A stretch of 35,156 nt of DNA, taken from Campylobacteraceae bacterium (GTDB lineage Bacteria > Campylobacterota > Campylobacteria > Campylobacterales > Sulfurovaceae). Of this stretch, positions 8,442 through 16,065 are shown piece after piece. Both the position numbers and the translations under genes were made by a program. The notes beneath the pieces are model-generated. The model searched no databases, was not told the origin of the DNA, and saw nothing but the letters and a program-made list of their open reading frames with translations. The stretch's first letter is position 1. The number at the start of each line of letters is the position of its first letter. The stretch covers positions 7,089 through 42,244 of the forward strand of contig JALTGP010000313.1 in NCBI GenBank assembly GCA_027076905.1, given 5' to 3'.

Positions 8442-8450
8442 AGTATAACA
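8442..8450 (-). promoter_or_regulatory. Extended -10 promoter of the first Roadblock gene
   Basis: The minus strand reads TGTTATACT, a near-consensus -10 with a TGn extension. The predicted start near 8435 abuts the dyad element at 8403-8433. The rest of the gap to 8568 is AT-rich with no other gene; it should also hold the promoter of the PAS operon. Confidence 0.5.
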
Positions 8451-8568
8451 TAATTAAACTTTATTATTATTATTTGTATGTAAAATTTTAATACTAAATT
8501 AATACAATTTATATTATTATTACACAAGCTTACTGAGGAGTAATCTTGCAAGAAAGGAGATAAATAGT

Positions 8569-9069
8569 TTGGAAAAAGAGAGAATATTAAGTCCTGTTGA
8601 TATTATTGTTTCTCAGTCTGACTTGGATGGTTTTATTATCTATGCTAACCCAATTTTTTATAAAATTGCGGGGTATAACTATGGAGAGTTGATTGGAGAA
8701 AACCATAATATTATACGTCATAATGATATGCCAAGGATAATTTTCAAGTTACTTTGGGATGCGTTAAAGCAGAAAAAAGAGGTCTCTTGCTTGGTTAAAA
8801 ATAGATGTAAAGAAGGGGGGTTTTATTGGGTGTTTGCCTATATTCGCCCCTCTATTAATCAGGATGGGACAGTTCGTAACTATATCTCTACCCGTCGTGC
8901 CGCTTCAAAAAAAGCAAAGTCTATTATTGAACCACTTTATAAACAGCTGTTAGAGACTGAAAAAGAGTATGGTATGGAGTTGGCTAATGAGCAATTTAAA
9001 CAGTTTATAGATATCAATCGATACGGAGAACAATCCGATAATGAGGTAATTTATAATATACAATATTGA
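8569..9069 (+). CDS. Aer-type PAS domain signalling protein
   Basis: This 166-residue protein is essentially one PAS domain. The motif IIYANPIFYKIAGYNYGELIGENHNIIRHNDMP is the Aer/PAS-fold pattern, in which related proteins bind FAD or haem to sense redox or oxygen. FYWVFAYIRPS and the closing YISTRR complete the domain by about residue 125. The remaining 40 residues are helical and charged. There is no kinase, methyl-accepting or output domain, so it presumably signals by contact with a partner. The start is TTG at 8569, with AAGGAG upstream; no better start lies nearby. It is the first gene of a three-gene operon with a Roadblock protein and an LRR protein, which suggests it feeds a signal to them. 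Confidence 0.8.
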   Translation: MEKERILSPVDIIVSQSDLDGFIIYANPIFYKIAGYNYGELIGENHNIIRHNDMPRIIFKLLWDALKQKKEVSCLVKNRCKEGGFYWVFAYIRPSINQDGTVRNYISTRRAASKKAKSIIEPLYKQLLETEKEYGMELANEQFKQFIDINRYGEQSDNEVIYNIQY

Positions 9070-9083
9070 AAGTAGGAGAGAAA

Positions 9084-9422
9084 ATGAAACTAGAAAAAGT
9101 AATTAATGAAATTAAAGGAATTAGTGGTTATATTGGCTCAACAATCCTCAATAAAACAGGAGAGATTATCTATATTGATGAAGACAAAACGATAGACCTT
9201 GCTTTTTCATCTAGCCTATTTAATGATACATTTAGAACGCTTACTGAAGCATCTTTGGATATTGGATTAACAGATTTAATTCATTTAGAGGCAGAGACTA
9301 AGGAGGGGGAGATTTTTTTGATTTATGCGAACCAAACGAATACAATATTTGCTACTTTTGATTCAAAAGGTAATGTATCCTTGGCAAAAATGATTCTTTC
9401 ACAAGCTATAAAGAGTAAATAA
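9084..9422 (+). CDS. Roadblock/LC7-like protein (second paralogue)
   Basis: This 112-residue protein is paralogous to the one at 8006-8374, with the same order of motifs: ISGYIGSTILNKTGEII, FNDTFRTLTE and GNVSLAKMILSQ. I chose the ATG at 9084 because TAGGAGA lies just before it. An upstream TTG overlapping the PAS stop would add six residues but has no site. The next gene's ATG overlaps this stop codon by one base, so the two are probably translationally coupled. Roadblock proteins typically pair with a GTPase of the MglA or Roco type. Here the neighbour is an LRR protein with no P-loop. The family call is by pattern only. Confidence 0.65.
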   Translation: MKLEKVINEIKGISGYIGSTILNKTGEIIYIDEDKTIDLAFSSSLFNDTFRTLTEASLDIGLTDLIHLEAETKEGEIFLIYANQTNTIFATFDSKGNVSLAKMILSQAIKSK

Positions 9423-10516
9423 TGTTTAATGTATTCAAAAAATTTTTTCATGATCCCAACAAAGAGACAATTGACATATTTGAAAGAGAGATAAAAGTTG
9501 AGTACGATTCTAGTTTCTTTTTATCTCTAACTGTCCTCTCTTTAACAAATACTAACCTTCGAAACCTTGTGCCGTTATCTGTTTTTACCAATGTAGAGAT
9601 TTTAAACCTTGCTAACAATAGAATCTCTGATATTGCCCCTTTGGAGGCATTAAAAGAGCTAAAAATTCTTGATTTACGATTCAATCAGATAAAAGAGCTT
9701 CCTTCTTGGATTCATGAACTTGATAAGCCTCTCTATTTGTCACGAGATGATGAAGAGAAAGAGGGAATCTATTTAGAGGGAAACTCTTTGAGTGAAAGAA
9801 CGATTTTAAAAATAAAAGATAGACTTAAAAGTATTTCAAAAGAAAAAAAACCTATATTAGCCTTAACAGAGCCAATAAAAGAGAGAGATGCTTTAATTCA
9901 GCTAGAACCTTTAAATACTCAACATCTTATTGTTTTTTTACCCAAAGAGAATCATTCTAAAATTCTTGATGAGATAAATTCATTTAATACAAAATTACAT
10001 ATCAATCTTTCGGTTTTAGAGTATGATAATCGTGATACTATTTTGAATCCAAAACATCAAATTTTAGAGAAGGCTAGATACATAATAGTAATTCTTAATG
10101 ACAGAGAGTGTTCTTTGCATCCTCATTTATGGGAGTCTATTTTCAAAGGGTATGCCTCTAGTAAACTATTTTTAATAATAGAGGGAGAGGTAAAAGATAT
10201 TCAAAAGAAGATGAAATTTTTTAAGACATATAGTAAATTAAATACGCTTTTAGAAGTTTTTAATGGCTATGATAGCAGAAGTAATCAAGAGATTATTAAA
10301 AAAATTTATCATTATGTTGAAACCTCACAAGAGGTTAGAAGCCTCTGGAAGCGAGAGTGGATACTTCTAAAAGAGGCTATTGAGGCAAAAGAGAAAGACG
10401 ATATAACCTTTGAAGAGTTTCAAGTAGTAGCAGAGAGTTTCTCCATCTCCACCGAGATGAGGGAGTATATCTTTGATTATCTGAAGAGAGTGGGGTCTAT
10501 TAAAGAATTTGATTAG
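9422..10516 (+). CDS. LRR protein with TIR-like middle and COR-like C-terminus (Roco-like, no GTPase motif)
   Basis: This is a 364-residue protein. Residues 34-122 form leucine-rich repeats (LTVLSLTNTNL, VEILNLANNRIS, LKILDLRFNQIKELP) closed by IYLEGNSLS, as in bacterial Roco proteins. Residues 305-364 match the start of the COR segment (LWKREWILLKEAI, DDITFEEFQVVAESF, YLKRVGSIKEF), ending where a normal COR would continue. Between them (about 165-300), where Roc should be, I see no GxxxxGKS/T P-loop or other GTPase motif. The stretch EKARYIIVILNDREC...LWESIF instead resembles the core of TIR domains, with Glu238 at the position of their catalytic Glu. There is no signal peptide, so it is cytoplasmic. 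It is coupled to the Roadblock gene by a one-base overlap. The LRR call is secure; the TIR-like and COR-like calls are inference. Confidence 0.7.
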   Translation: MFNVFKKFFHDPNKETIDIFEREIKVEYDSSFFLSLTVLSLTNTNLRNLVPLSVFTNVEILNLANNRISDIAPLEALKELKILDLRFNQIKELPSWIHELDKPLYLSRDDEEKEGIYLEGNSLSERTILKIKDRLKSISKEKKPILALTEPIKERDALIQLEPLNTQHLIVFLPKENHSKILDEINSFNTKLHINLSVLEYDNRDTILNPKHQILEKARYIIVILNDRECSLHPHLWESIFKGYASSKLFLIIEGEVKDIQKKMKFFKTYSKLNTLLEVFNGYDSRSNQEIIKKIYHYVETSQEVRSLWKREWILLKEAIEAKEKDDITFEEFQVVAESFSISTEMREYIFDYLKRVGSIKEFD

Positions 10517-10620
10517 GAAGGATGCCTTACTTCAACTAAAATATTATTATTTTCATCTTGGTAATGCTCTCTTATCCATAGATAAAAGAGATAAAAAATG
10601 CCAAGCAGACCTTTTATACT
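10513..10620 (-). pseudogene. Possible C-terminal gene relic after the deacetylase gene
   Basis: On the minus strand a reading frame without a start codon gives SIKGLLGIFYLFYLWIREHY, then a polar tail ending in VRHPS and a stop at 10513-10515. A hydrophobic helix followed by a charged tail resembles the end of a membrane protein. A stop lies in frame just upstream (within the deacetylase C-terminus), so it cannot be translated as an independent gene. It may be the residue of a deleted neighbour, or chance. Confidence 0.25.
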
Positions 10621-11462
10621 ATAATGGGCTTAATCTTTTTCCAATTTATACACTTATCAGCTTCATCTAAATCAACAAACTTAAAATCATTTATTAGTTT
10701 TTCAAGTTTACCAAATGCACTTCCCAAACCATAATATGATTTAAATTTTCTAAGATTTGATAAATCTTTGATTATCGGTTGATTTTTATCGAAATCCCTT
10801 GGATGAAAATAGGTCATAATATAGTCGCCTCTCTTGACCAAGAGTTTTATTATCCAATAGGGAAAAAATCTAAAATATCCTCCACCAGAAAATATTATTT
10901 TTTTGCTACCTAAATCAAAAGTATTAATTGGAAACTCCTTGATAGTCAAACCACCTATATCAATTACTCCTGCTTGATCACTTCGATAATTTTCAAACCC
11001 ACCATGAGCTCTCTTGGTTGGGAAAACACTACAGTCAAACTCTATCCCATAATTAATTAATTCTTCAAATACCCATTTATTATCCTCTCTGACTGAAAAA
11101 CCAGGAACTCTATATGCTCTAATTTTTTTACCTGTAATATCTTCTATAGATTTAATAGAGCTATCTAAATCATTTCTAAATTCATCTCGACTCTGCTCAT
11201 ATGCAAGTTGATGCATATCAGAGTGTGTTGCTATCTCAAACCCCATATTGTCTATTTTTTTTATAATATCTGGAAACTCTCTTGCCACCCAACCTAGACA
11301 AAAAAATGTAGCTTTTTGATTTTTTCTATCCAAAAGTTCAAATATCCTCTCCATATTTGACTCAAGTCTATACTCGTAGTTTACCCACTCTTTTGCTGTT
11401 TTTGTAGATTTGTGGTCAAGGATATGAAACCACTCTTCTATATCAAATGTCAATATATTCAT
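10614..11462 (-). CDS. Polysaccharide deacetylase, XrtA-locus type (DUF3473-like C-terminus)
   Basis: This 282-residue protein is a NodB-type carbohydrate esterase that removes N- or O-acetyl groups from a polysaccharide. It opens with TFDIEEWFH (Asp7 and Glu9, the catalytic base region), has the metal-binding motif THSDMH (His80, His84) and RVPGFS with Arg118. The C-terminal MTYFHPRDFDKNQP followed by a helical tail is the pattern of deacetylases found in exosortase/PEP-CTERM exopolysaccharide loci (DUF3473). No signal peptide is seen. It starts directly after the HAD gene's stop, with no gap. No exosortase is present in the window. Confidence 0.88.
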   Translation of the reverse strand: MNILTFDIEEWFHILDHKSTKTAKEWVNYEYRLESNMERIFELLDRKNQKATFFCLGWVAREFPDIIKKIDNMGFEIATHSDMHQLAYEQSRDEFRNDLDSSIKSIEDITGKKIRAYRVPGFSVREDNKWVFEELINYGIEFDCSVFPTKRAHGGFENYRSDQAGVIDIGGLTIKEFPINTFDLGSKKIIFSGGGYFRFFPYWIIKLLVKRGDYIMTYFHPRDFDKNQPIIKDLSNLRKFKSYYGLGSAFGKLEKLINDFKFVDLDEADKCINWKKIKPIIV

Positions 11463-12071
11463 TTATTTATTGAATTCCTTTTTAAACTCATTTATATCTC
11501 TACAAATCTTCTGATTATCTCCCGTTACGACCATAATATTATCTGATATAGTCGCTAGAGGGTAATCAAAAAAACTATCAGTAAATAGGGTATTAATTCT
11601 ATCAACACCTATATCTCTTAGATAATCAATTTTTTTATTTCTGTAGCAGTTACGCCCTAGTCCATCTACTACACCACTTTTATACTCTACTGTAGAAGCA
11701 ACAATTGTGACAAATGAAGGGAAGAGTGGTCTCAAATAATCTTCAAAAGAGGCACTAACAATATAGTAATCTACATTTTTATCAAATGATATTTTTTTAT
11801 ACAATTGATTAAATTCAATATATAAATAGTAATTTTTACATCTATTAAGAAATATCTTTTTATCCAAACCTTTTAAAAAAAGAGCTATACCTATATTTTT
11901 TAATGTTGTATTACTAAATAGATTAAATTTAGTCAATATCATAGATATGAAATATACTGCTACTTTGAATGGATAAAAAATATTTTTATTTGAAGCAAAT
12001 CTAAAAAAAAGAAATAGTGTATCTCTATAGGTTAATGTTTTATCAAAATCATAAACAATCACTCTTCTCAT
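11463..12071 (-). CDS. HAD-IB family phosphatase-like protein
   Basis: This is a 202-residue haloacid-dehalogenase-superfamily protein, which typically dephosphorylates small phosphorylated metabolites. Motif I is YDFDKTLT (nucleophile Asp8, Asp10). Motif II is VSAS in YYIVSASFEDYL, and motif III/IV is TDSFFDYPL near the C-terminus. A helical, partly hydrophobic cap lies between motifs I and II (FYPFKVAVYFISMIL). Its relatives include SerB-like and PGP-phosphatase-like HAD-IB proteins. In this operon it may dephosphorylate a sugar or lipid-linked precursor. The substrate is unknown. It is two bases downstream of the ATP-grasp gene. Confidence 0.82.
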   Translation of the reverse strand: MRRVIVYDFDKTLTYRDTLFLFFRFASNKNIFYPFKVAVYFISMILTKFNLFSNTTLKNIGIALFLKGLDKKIFLNRCKNYYLYIEFNQLYKKISFDKNVDYYIVSASFEDYLRPLFPSFVTIVASTVEYKSGVVDGLGRNCYRNKKIDYLRDIGVDRINTLFTDSFFDYPLATISDNIMVVTGDNQKICRDINEFKKEFNK

Positions 12072-12073
12072 TA

Positions 12074-13198
12074 TTAAAAAACCTTTTTAAATAGTTTTTT
12101 TATCTTTTTATAGTCAAAAATATTATATAAAAGAAAAAAAGTAGAGCGATAATAAGTAGAGTAGGTAAAATTAATATAACAAGTATTATCTTTATCAAGA
12201 GACCAAAAATTTTTTATATCTCCTCTACTTTTTATGTAAGATATTACATCCCAAGGAAATATCCATCTAATATATCTATTTTCATTCACTTCTGAGGCTA
12301 TAGTCATATCACCTAAAGAGATTTTAATATAATTTTTTAATATATTAGAGTTAGAAAATTCAGATAACATAATAGAACCCCATGCTCTAGGATTGACCTC
12401 TATTATCTTATAACTGCCACTCTTTGTATCAAAAAGAAACTCGACCATAGCTATACCAGACCAATTAAGACCCTCTAATAATTTACTACCTAACTTTCTT
12501 AATTCTCTATTTATTTCACATTTAGAGTAGACGGTAACCCCACCATTTCTAGGATATGTTCTAATCCTCTTATGTCCATAATAAGATACCAGTTTGCCCT
12601 TGTCAAAGAGAAAAAAAGCTCCCTCTATATCTTTTGAGTTATCCAATCGTTCTTGAATAATATATCGACTAAAATCCAACTCTTTATAATCCAAAAAAAC
12701 ATCAAATGTATCAATAAACTTTATCCCAAGAGAGCCTGAACCAAACTTGGGTTTTATAATTAAATTACAAGGCAACTCTCCTAATTTTAAAATATCATCA
12801 TATTGATACTCTAAAGGTATTGGAAAACTGTTTTTACTACAATATGCTGAAAATTTTGATTTATCTCTTACGCAATCAAATGAGTCTCTTGGTGGTAGTG
12901 TATAGTAAAAATTAGATATTTTACTCTCTTGAATAAAATCATAAAATTTAAGAGTAGTATCCTCTTCAATAGGAAAATATATATATTTAGTATCTATATC
13001 ATCACTAGCAAATCTAAAAGAATAAGATAAGTTACTCTTGTCTAGCATATCTATTTTCTGCCCATAAATCAGCTCTAAAATCTTCAACTCTATCCTACTA
13101 GAACTACTATATGCGTTAATATCATACTTATAATATTTCATTAAATTAAAAATATCAAATGCTTTTCTAGCATCTAAATCTGTCAAAATCAATTTCAT
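12074..13198 (-). CDS. ATP-grasp enzyme
   Basis: This is a 374-residue ATP-grasp protein; the family uses ATP to form an acyl-phosphate and then joins it to an amine or similar nucleophile. Lys149 and the glycine-rich loop in IIKPKFGSGSLGI bind ATP. The C-terminal metal-binding strand reads KIIEVNPRAWGSIM (Glu267, Asn269). The N-terminus starts with a Rossmann-like MKLILTDLDAR. Such carbamoyl-phosphate-synthase-like ATP-grasp proteins are common in polysaccharide loci and may amidate or add an amino-acyl group to a sugar. The product is not predictable. It follows the GT4 gene by a single base and is part of the same operon. Confidence 0.82.
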   Translation of the reverse strand: MKLILTDLDARKAFDIFNLMKYYKYDINAYSSSSRIELKILELIYGQKIDMLDKSNLSYSFRFASDDIDTKYIYFPIEEDTTLKFYDFIQESKISNFYYTLPPRDSFDCVRDKSKFSAYCSKNSFPIPLEYQYDDILKLGELPCNLIIKPKFGSGSLGIKFIDTFDVFLDYKELDFSRYIIQERLDNSKDIEGAFFLFDKGKLVSYYGHKRIRTYPRNGGVTVYSKCEINRELRKLGSKLLEGLNWSGIAMVEFLFDTKSGSYKIIEVNPRAWGSIMLSEFSNSNILKNYIKISLGDMTIASEVNENRYIRWIFPWDVISYIKSRGDIKNFWSLDKDNTCYINFTYSTYYRSTFFLLYNIFDYKKIKKLFKKVF

Positions 13199-13199
13199 A

Positions 13200-14405
13200 C
13201 TATCTACTTATAAACTCTATCATTTTAGTAGCTAAAAGTTCTCTATCAAACTCTTGACTCATACGGTTTAACCCCCCTTGATATATATCCAAAAAGTGAT
13301 CTCGGCTATCATATAGTTTAGCTAAGGCTTCTTGGAACTCTTGACTATTTTCTGGTTCATATACGACACCTGCATTGTATTTCTCTATAATATCCTGCAT
13401 CTCTCCCTCTACACCCAACAGTATAGGTTTCTCCATAGCAACAAGCTCAAACGTTTTAGAGGGGATAACTCTTAAATAAGCATCATTTTTAGCAAGAGGA
13501 ACCAAACCTATATCAAATATAGATATATATTCAACGATTTTATCTTTTGTGACAGATTCTAATATTGTGACATTTAGAAGATTATACTCCTCTATCCACT
13601 GAAGCATATTGGTTCTCATAGCACCATCTCCCAAAAAAAGAAAATGAATATGAGGATTTTTTACCTTAGATATTTCTTTAAAAATAAACTCTAGACTATG
13701 ACTCATTCCAAAAGTTCCTGCATATCCTACAATAAATTTATCTTTAAGATTTAAACTGTGAACTAATTCCCTACTCTTCTTTTTTATAATAAATTTTTTA
13801 TTATTTGAACCGTTATATACAACTTCTATTTTTTCATTTTTTATTTTAGCTCTTTGGATAATATTATCCTTAAATCCTTGGGTAACAGTTACTATCTTAT
13901 TGGCATCTCTATATAGAGCCAGTTCAATCTTCTCTAAAACTCTATATAATCTAGAATTTTTATCTAAGAATATAATGCCCTCAGGCCACATATCTCTAAC
14001 TTCAAATAACCAAGGTGTTCTCTTAAACTTTGATAAAAGATATCCTGACCATGATGTAAAAAATTGTGGTGATGTGGCTACTATATAGTCAAATTTACCT
14101 AAAAATAGAGCAACAAAAAATGATGAGAAAGCAAAGCTTAACTGGTCAATAGAACGTTTTAGAAATCCTTTATTAGCAGTAATATAACTCCAAACTCTTA
14201 CAACTTCGATTCCTTCAACCATCTCTTTTTGATAGAATTTGTTTTTATAGCCTTTATAAACTTCTCCTTGTGGAAAATTTGGAGTACAAGTAATCACAAC
14301 AACTCCATGCCCCATCTCAATCCATTTTTTACAATGTTCATAAGTTCTAGTCGCAGGTGCATTAACTTCAGGAGGAAAATTATCTGTTATAAATAATATT
14401 TTCAT
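13200..14405 (-). CDS. GT4 glycosyltransferase, WbuB-like
   Basis: This 401-residue GT-B enzyme transfers a sugar from a nucleotide donor to a lipid-linked acceptor at the inner face of the membrane. The opening FITDNFPPEVNAPATRTYEH is typical of WbuB-type GT4 transferases, some of which add a 6-deoxyamino sugar. The C-terminal half has VGYAGTFGMSHSLE and the donor-binding segment PSKTFELVAMEKPILLG. The acceptor-facing half has a short hydrophobic amphipathic stretch (about 87-105). It is the first gene of the four-gene minus-strand group running to 10614 and has its own promoter region. The donor and acceptor are unknown. Confidence 0.88.
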   Translation of the reverse strand: MKILFITDNFPPEVNAPATRTYEHCKKWIEMGHGVVVITCTPNFPQGEVYKGYKNKFYQKEMVEGIEVVRVWSYITANKGFLKRSIDQLSFAFSSFFVALFLGKFDYIVATSPQFFTSWSGYLLSKFKRTPWLFEVRDMWPEGIIFLDKNSRLYRVLEKIELALYRDANKIVTVTQGFKDNIIQRAKIKNEKIEVVYNGSNNKKFIIKKKSRELVHSLNLKDKFIVGYAGTFGMSHSLEFIFKEISKVKNPHIHFLFLGDGAMRTNMLQWIEEYNLLNVTILESVTKDKIVEYISIFDIGLVPLAKNDAYLRVIPSKTFELVAMEKPILLGVEGEMQDIIEKYNAGVVYEPENSQEFQEALAKLYDSRDHFLDIYQGGLNRMSQEFDRELLATKMIEFISR

Positions 14406-14596
14406 TATATTCTCTTTAATTATTTTTCAACAAAATATTATTATAAATAATATAATTTATCTATAATTAATTTTTATTAATCTAAAAAAGTATTATACAA
14501 TATTTTTAACTATTTTACTACAAATTATGCTACAATCCAAAAATAAAAGTAGGTTGACAAAAAATTACTGCAATCCCTATAAGTAAGGAGAAATAT
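14406..14596. promoter_or_regulatory. Divergent control region between the GT4 and MBOAT genes
   Basis: This is 191 bp of very AT-rich DNA. Leftward, TATAAT lies at 14445-14440. Rightward, TGCTACAAT at 14528-14536 is an extended -10 about 61 bases before the MBOAT start. No gene or RNA is recognised in it. Confidence 0.5.
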
Positions 14597-16057
14597 TTGT
14601 TATTTAATAGTTTTGAATTTATTTTTCTATTTGTACCAATCACATTTTTTATATATTTCTTTTTATTAGAAAAAAATTTAAGCATTATTGCAAAAAGTTT
14701 TTTAGTTCTTAGTAGTTTATTTTTTTATGGCTGGTGGAATATTTTATATTTACCTATTATAATTGTAAGTATATTATTTAACTATATTATTGGTAACAGA
14801 TTAAATCAAGAGTCAGAAAATTTACACTTTTCTAGAAAACTACTTTTAGCAATTGGAATAGTGTTGAATATATCACTACTGGGATATTTTAAATATACAG
14901 ATTTTTTTATAGAAAATTTTAATTTGATAAGTGAAAATAATATAGAACTATTACATCTGTCACTACCTTTGGCTATTAGCTTTTTTACATTCCAACAAAT
15001 ATCATATTTAATAGATAGCTATAGAAAAGAGACCAAAGAGTATAGCTTCTTAAACTATGCTCTTTTTGTAACATTTTTTCCTCAGTTAATTGCTGGTCCT
15101 ATTGTTCACCACAAAGAGATGATGCCACAATTTTTTAAAAATGAAAATAATCTAAAAAACTATAAAAATATCTCTATGGGATTATTTATATTTTCTATAG
15201 GACTTTTTAAAAAAGTTATTATTGCAGATATGTTTTCAAAGTGGGCTACACAGGGATTTGATATGGCTACAACATTAAATTTACTTGAAGCATGGGTAAC
15301 ATCCTTATCTTATACTTTCCAACTATATTTTGATTTTAGTGGTTATACAGATATGGCAATAGGTATTGCATTATTTTTCAATATTAAATTACCAATCAAC
15401 TTTAATAGTCCATATAAAGCAATAAATATTCAAGATTTTTGGAAAAGATGGCATATAACTTTAAGTAAATTTTTAAAAGATTACATATATATCCCTCTAG
15501 GAGGAAATAGACAAGGTAGTTTTAGAACTTATAATAATTTAATGATTACTTTTATTATTGGTGGATTATGGCATGGTGCAGGATGGACTTTTGTTTTTTG
15601 GGGATTTTTACATGGTATGGCACTCATTATACATAGAATGTGGAGCCACTTAAATTTTAGACTTTGGTCTTGGCTAGGATGGTTTATCACTTTTAATTTT
15701 ATTAATATTACTTGGGTTTTTTTTCGAGCCGAGAATTGGGAAGATGCTACTAAAGTTTTAAAAAATATGTTCAATTTAAATAATATAATATTGCCTGAAC
15801 AGTTAAGTGAAAAATTAGCTTTTTTAAATAATTATAATATAGAGTTTGGAGCATATTTGGAAAATATTGATGGTTCAACCAAAACTATTCCTATGATAAT
15901 AATTATCCTATTTATGATTTTATTATCTAAAAACTCTATTCAAAAACTACAAAAGTTTCAATTGAATTATAGAACTGTATTATTTACAGTTATTACTTTT
16001 TTTATTGGTATTATATCATTAGATAAAGTTAGTGAATTTTTATACTTTAACTTTTAG
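14597..16057 (+). CDS. MBOAT-family O-acyltransferase, AlgI-like
   Basis: This 486-residue polytopic membrane enzyme passes an acyl (usually acetyl) group across the membrane to modify an exported polysaccharide. It starts at TTG (14597) with AAGGAG six bases upstream. The N-terminus MLFNSFEFIFLF is the standard AlgI-like start. Conserved segments are FPQLIAGPIVHH, FDFSGYTDMAIG, DFWKRWHITLSKFLKDYIYIPLGG (His286) and GGLWHGAGWTFVFWG (His326, the expected catalytic His). It forms a two-gene operon with an SGNH-like protein nine bases downstream and is one of only two plus-strand genes in the locus. Confidence 0.93.
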   Translation: MLFNSFEFIFLFVPITFFIYFFLLEKNLSIIAKSFLVLSSLFFYGWWNILYLPIIIVSILFNYIIGNRLNQESENLHFSRKLLLAIGIVLNISLLGYFKYTDFFIENFNLISENNIELLHLSLPLAISFFTFQQISYLIDSYRKETKEYSFLNYALFVTFFPQLIAGPIVHHKEMMPQFFKNENNLKNYKNISMGLFIFSIGLFKKVIIADMFSKWATQGFDMATTLNLLEAWVTSLSYTFQLYFDFSGYTDMAIGIALFFNIKLPINFNSPYKAINIQDFWKRWHITLSKFLKDYIYIPLGGNRQGSFRTYNNLMITFIIGGLWHGAGWTFVFWGFLHGMALIIHRMWSHLNFRLWSWLGWFITFNFINITWVFFRAENWEDATKVLKNMFNLNNIILPEQLSEKLAFLNNYNIEFGAYLENIDGSTKTIPMIIIILFMILLSKNSIQKLQKFQLNYRTVLFTVITFFIGIISLDKVSEFLYFNF

Positions 16058-16065
16058 GAGAATCT

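Noticed and set aside
9066-9083. Upstream TTG start of the second Roadblock gene
   Set aside because: It overlaps the PAS stop and has no ribosome-binding site; TAGGAGA serves the ATG at 9084.
9422-10516. Functional Roco GTPase
   Set aside because: There is no GxxxxGKS/T P-loop or other GTPase motif between the LRR and the COR-like part.
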